NCBI GenBank assembly: GCA_021323255.1 | Contig: JAJTCL010000101.1 | Location: 1 to 8,452 of the forward strand | DNA: 8,452 bases | Reading direction: 5' to 3' | From: Propionibacteriaceae bacterium | GTDB taxonomy: Bacteria; Actinomycetota; Actinomycetes; Propionibacteriales; Propionibacteriaceae | Shown here: positions 6,118-8,452 of the stretch, piece after piece | Numbering within the stretch: the stretch's first letter is position 1 | Layout of the letters: each line of letters begins with the position of its first letter | Position numbers and translations under genes: made by a program | The notes under the pieces: generated by a model | Told to the model about the DNA's origin: nothing | What the model saw: the letters and a program-made list of their open reading frames with translations, nothing else | The model's database searches: none

Positions 6118-7109
6118 GTGCACCAGCGGCGGTCATCGATGCCTATGACGCAGTGTTGTTCGATCTCGATGGCGTCATCTATCTGGGTCCGGTCGCGGTG
6201 CGCGGCGCCGCTGAAGGCATCGCGCAGCTCCATGATCGTGGTACCAAGATCGGTTTCGTCACCAACAACGCTGCACGCCCGCCGGCTGCAGTCGCCGACC
6301 ACCTGGTCGAGTTGGGCATCCCGGCGGCTGCGGCGGATATTGTCACCTCCGCCCAGGCCGCTGCACATCTACTGGTCAACCGCTTCGGCGTCGGTGCCAG
6401 AATCCTCGCCGTCGGGGGCGACGGCGTCATTGCGGCTCTGAGCGAAGCAGGTCTGGTAGGAGTGCATTCGGCCGATGACCAGCCGGTCGCGGTAATTCAG
6501 GGTTATGGCTTCAACCTGACTTGGCAGGAGCTCAACGAAGCCGCGATCGCCATCCAGCGCGGCGCGCACTGGGTCGCGACGAACATTGATCCGACGCGGC
6601 CGACGAATCGCGGCCTCGTTCCGGGGAACGGGGCTGCGGTCGCCGCAGTGAAGATGGCGGTGCGGGCCGAGCCAGAGGTGGCCGGCAAACCCTATCGGCC
6701 GTTGCTGGACGACACGGTTGGCCGGCTCGGTGCGCACCACCCGTTGTTCGTGGGAGACCGGCTCGACACCGACATTGCCGGAGCGGTCAACGCAGGTCTG
6801 GACAGCATGTTCGTGCTTTCAGGGTCTCATCAGGCTCAAGACCTGCTCGCGGCCGCGCCCGGAGAACGACCGACCTACCTGGGTGAGGATCTCCGGGCGC
6901 TTTTGCGTCCAGGTCTCACGGTCACCGCGAACCTGGGTGAGTTCCGCTGCGGTCCGGCGACGGCGTCGGTTGTGGATGGTCAGCTGATGGTCTGCAACAA
7001 CCGCTCCAGCGGCACCGAGGCGATGTGGGCGGCGGCGCACGCAACCTGGTGGGCCGTTGATCATGGATTGGCACTCGACTGGCGCGCTGCGCTGGAACAG
7101 CTGCGGTAA
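6114..7109 (+). CDS. HAD-superfamily IIA (NagD-like) phosphatase with a C-terminal extension, probable glycerol-3-phosphate phosphatase
   Basis: This is a 331-residue cytosolic phosphatase with all four HAD motifs. Motif I is LFDLDGVIYLG, with nucleophile D17 and acid/base D19. Motif II is FVTNNAA (T50). Motif III Lys is K192 in VAGKPYRPLL. Motif IV is FVGDRLDTDIAGA (212-224), with D215 and D220. The IIA cap lies between motifs II and III. The last 60 residues or so, from LTVTANLGEF onward, form an extension like that of M. tuberculosis Rv1692, a glycerol-3-phosphate phosphatase described with a GNAT-like C-terminal domain. Gene order also matches Rv1692. The family and fold are clear; the substrate is carried over from the relative. 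Related enzymes also act on other small phosphates. It starts at ATG 6114 inside the upstream stop, with a G-rich SD at about 6095-6104, which argues for coupled expression. Confidence 0.9.
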   Translation: MSAPAAVIDAYDAVLFDLDGVIYLGPVAVRGAAEGIAQLHDRGTKIGFVTNNAARPPAAVADHLVELGIPAAAADIVTSAQAAAHLLVNRFGVGARILAVGGDGVIAALSEAGLVGVHSADDQPVAVIQGYGFNLTWQELNEAAIAIQRGAHWVATNIDPTRPTNRGLVPGNGAAVAAVKMAVRAEPEVAGKPYRPLLDDTVGRLGAHHPLFVGDRLDTDIAGAVNAGLDSMFVLSGSHQAQDLLAAAPGERPTYLGEDLRALLRPGLTVTANLGEFRCGPATASVVDGQLMVCNNRSSGTEAMWAAAHATWWAVDHGLALDWRAALEQLR

Positions 7110-7156
7110 CGTAACCACTGCGGCGCTCCCGTGCCCACTCGTCGGCAATCAGCGCC

Positions 7157-7177
7157 TACCCTGAGGCGGCAGAAAGG
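7157..7177 (+). promoter_or_regulatory. Candidate -10 box and SD before the phasin-like gene
   Basis: The 76-bp gap 7110-7185 is one of two real breaks in the plus-strand cluster, with 5098-5157. TACCCT (7157-7162) fits an actinobacterial -10, but no good -35 lies 16-18 bp upstream. AGAAAGG (7171-7177) is a clear SD, eight bases before GTG 7186. A separate promoter for the last three genes is possible. No terminator hairpin was found in the gap. Confidence 0.35.
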
Positions 7178-7185
7178 CGTCAAGC

Positions 7186-7650
7186 GTGGCCGAGGCATTA
7201 CAGGCCTACATCAACATGGTGACCGGTGTGACCAAGAACACCCAGGCGAAGGCCGCAGGCACCGCCCGGGCGCTGCTGAAGCAAGCCCGTCTGGAAGACG
7301 TTGCGACCGAAACCAGCGAGCGAGTCACCAAGCTCGCCGAAGAGATCATGAATGCCAGTCGCATCAATCGGGATCTGTTGCAGCACTTTGTGACATCAGA
7401 AGTCGACAAGGCGGTGGCGCGGCTCGGCTTCGCGCGAGCTGATGAGGTGCAAGCGCTCCGAGATGAGGTTGCTGGCTTACGGGCCCAGCTCAGCGAGGCG
7501 ATGACGCGGACGGCGAAGAGGGCCCCAGCGAAGAAAGCTGCCGCGTCCATGAATCCCACCAGCAAGGCTACGACGAGGCCTCCGGGTCGAAAGCCGCCGC
7601 GCAAGACAGCGGCAAGCGCGGAGAGCACCTCGCCCTCAGGCGAGGAATGA
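7186..7650 (+). CDS. Phasin-like helical protein with a basic, histone-H1-like tail
   Basis: The 154-residue protein has a helical N-terminal half (residues 1-80), a short coiled coil (about 86-106, ADEVQALRDEVAGLRAQLSE), and a disordered tail rich in Lys, Arg, Ala and Pro (107-142, including KRAPAKKAAA). This layout resembles PhaF/PhaI-type proteins and actinobacterial proteins annotated as polyhydroxyalkanoate synthesis regulator phasins, where a helical part binds a surface and a basic tail may bind DNA. No PHA synthase is in view, so a granule role is not shown. GTG 7186 is well supported by AGAAAGG. Leu codons 5 and 98 are both TTA, the rarest Leu codon in most high-GC actinobacteria. 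M. tuberculosis, as I recall it, has no gene here between the phosphatase and Rv1693. The stop overlaps the next ATG (ATGA). Confidence 0.75.
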   Translation: MAEALQAYINMVTGVTKNTQAKAAGTARALLKQARLEDVATETSERVTKLAEEIMNASRINRDLLQHFVTSEVDKAVARLGFARADEVQALRDEVAGLRAQLSEAMTRTAKRAPAKKAAASMNPTSKATTRPPGRKPPRKTAASAESTSPSGEE

Positions 7651-7871
7651 CTGAGCCGGACCAGGGGCAGCTCGACGACGTGGAGCCAGACTCCAGGATC
7701 AGCCCGCCGCAGACTGGACACGACGAGATCGACGGTGCGCTGAGCGACGTGGCCGATCTGCCCTCGGCTCCGCTTGCCGATCACTATGATCGGCTCGCGA
7801 AGGCCCACGAGGTATTGGATGAGGCACTGCACCGACCCGGTGACCAAACTCACGATGCGGAGTCCGGCTGA
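7647..7871 (+). CDS. Small acidic conserved protein (Rv1693-like position)
   Basis: The 74-residue protein has a variable acidic N-terminal third and then a predicted helix pair, from DEIDGALSDVADLP to HYDRLAKAHEVLDEAL. This pattern matches the small conserved proteins found just before tlyA in many actinobacteria (Rv1693 in M. tuberculosis, recalled). No function is known to me. No membrane segment or metal-binding motif is visible. ATG 7647 overlaps the preceding stop, and the gene ends one codon before the tlyA GTG in the same frame (TGA ACC GTG). Translation is therefore probably coupled on both sides. Conserved position and the helix pattern make it a real gene despite its size. Confidence 0.75.
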   Translation: MTEPDQGQLDDVEPDSRISPPQTGHDEIDGALSDVADLPSAPLADHYDRLAKAHEVLDEALHRPGDQTHDAESG

Positions 7872-7874
7872 ACC

Positions 7875-8452
7875 GTGACTGAGCGCCTGGATCGCGAGCT
7901 GGTCAGGCGCGGATTGGCCCGGTCGCGTAGCCATGCCCAAGCCATGATCAACGCCGGTCAGGTCAGCGTCGATGGCTCGGTTGTCGCGCGGGCTGGGGAA
8001 CAGGTGGCTACATCTGCCGCCATCGACGCTCCGCATGATCACTATGTCTCGCGAGGCTCCCACAAGCTCATCGGTGCGCTGGACGACCTGCAGCTCAGCG
8101 TGTCTGGACGGGCTCTCGACGCGGGCGCTTCGACGGGAGGCTTCACTCAGGTTCTGCTGGCTCGCGGCTGCAACGAGGTGATCGCTGTGGATGTCGGCAG
8201 CGGCCAATTGGCAGCTGTACTGCGCGCGGACCCTCGAGTCCGGCTGCAGGAACGAACCAATCTCCGGGATTTGCGATTGGAGCATGTCGGAGGCGTTGCC
8301 GTTGATCTAGTTGTCGCAGACGTCTCTTTCATCTCATTGAAGTTGCTGGTGCACCCGCTGGTCTCGGTGACCCGGGATGACGGCTGGGTCCTGCTGCTGG
8401 TCAAGCCACAGTACGAGGTAGGGCGGGAGCTGTTGGGCAAAGGTGGGGTGGT
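7875..8452 (+). CDS. tlyA: TlyA, 16S/23S rRNA 2'-O-methyltransferase, 5' part (runs off the window)
   Basis: 192 complete codons are present from GTG 7875 to the window edge, with no stop. TlyA methylates ribose 2'-OH groups of rRNA (23S C1920, and in some species also 16S C1409); this makes ribosomes sensitive to capreomycin and viomycin. An S4 RNA-binding domain covers about residues 3-60 (RLDRELVRRGLARSRSHAQA). The FtsJ-like SAM-binding motif is LDAGASTGGFT (81-91). Three of the four catalytic residues are visible: K64 (SRGSHKLIGAL), D149 (VVADVSFIS) and K177 (LLVKPQYEVG); the Glu lies beyond the edge. The start is certain within one codon, because TGA 7869-7871 is in the same frame. GGAG (7859-7862) is a rather distant SD. 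An NAD kinase and recN usually follow in this gene order, but lie outside the window. Confidence 0.93.
   Translation, partial: MTERLDRELVRRGLARSRSHAQAMINAGQVSVDGSVVARAGEQVATSAAIDAPHDHYVSRGSHKLIGALDDLQLSVSGRALDAGASTGGFTQVLLARGCNEVIAVDVGSGQLAAVLRADPRVRLQERTNLRDLRLEHVGGVAVDLVVADVSFISLKLLVHPLVSVTRDDGWVLLLVKPQYEVGRELLGKGGV

Noticed and set aside
7110..7120. Direct repeat GTAAC GTAAC around the phosphatase stop
   Set aside because: Only two five-base copies, with no further units; likely chance.
7206..8285. A 359-codon open frame on the minus strand
   Set aside because: It lies antisense to the phasin-like gene, the small protein and tlyA, all of which have recognisable features; its translation has no family signature.

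Overview
The window comes from a high-GC bacterium, almost certainly an actinobacterium. Genes are packed with 4-bp ATGA overlaps, GTG starts are common, and the right-hand third has the gene order tetratricopeptide-like protein, HAD phosphatase, small protein, tlyA, which matches Mycobacterium tuberculosis Rv1691-Rv1692-Rv1693-Rv1694 (order recalled, not searched). The genus cannot be fixed from this window.

Layout. (1) 2-682, plus strand: the 3' end of an alpha/beta-hydrolase fused to a class III nucleotide cyclase, cut by the window edge. (2) 693-4263, minus strand, read right to left: a DeoR-family repressor, a xylulokinase (xylB), a possible 34-codon ORF, and a GT-B glycosyltransferase. 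Overlaps or very short gaps suggest one operon. The cyclase and glycosyltransferase genes end tail to tail with 10 bp between them and no visible terminator. (3) 4264-4320: a 57-bp divergent control region. (4) 4321-5097, plus strand: a second DeoR-family regulator. (5) 5158-8452, plus strand: the conserved tlyA cluster, made of an Arg-rich, TPR-like protein, a NagD-type HAD phosphatase with a C-terminal extension, a phasin-like protein with a basic tail, a small acidic protein, and TlyA, which is cut by the right edge.

How the parts work together. The xylB block looks like a small sugar or polyol catabolic module with its own regulator and a divergently transcribed second regulator. It has no dehydrogenase, isomerase or transporter in view, so the source of D-xylulose is not visible. 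The tlyA cluster is housekeeping in character: rRNA 2'-O-methylation, phosphatase activity and proteins of unknown role. The junction between the two blocks (5098-5157) carries a palindrome inside a candidate promoter, placed so that the TPR-like gene could be transcribed leaderless from its GTG.

No RNA genes, insertion sequences, CRISPR arrays or prophage genes were seen. I did not find a clearly new multi-gene system. The most interesting items are the palindrome/leaderless promoter, the in-frame small ORF between xylB and the glycosyltransferase gene, the unequal sensor domains of the two DeoR proteins, and lost or substituted signature residues in the cyclase-hydrolase and glycosyltransferase.
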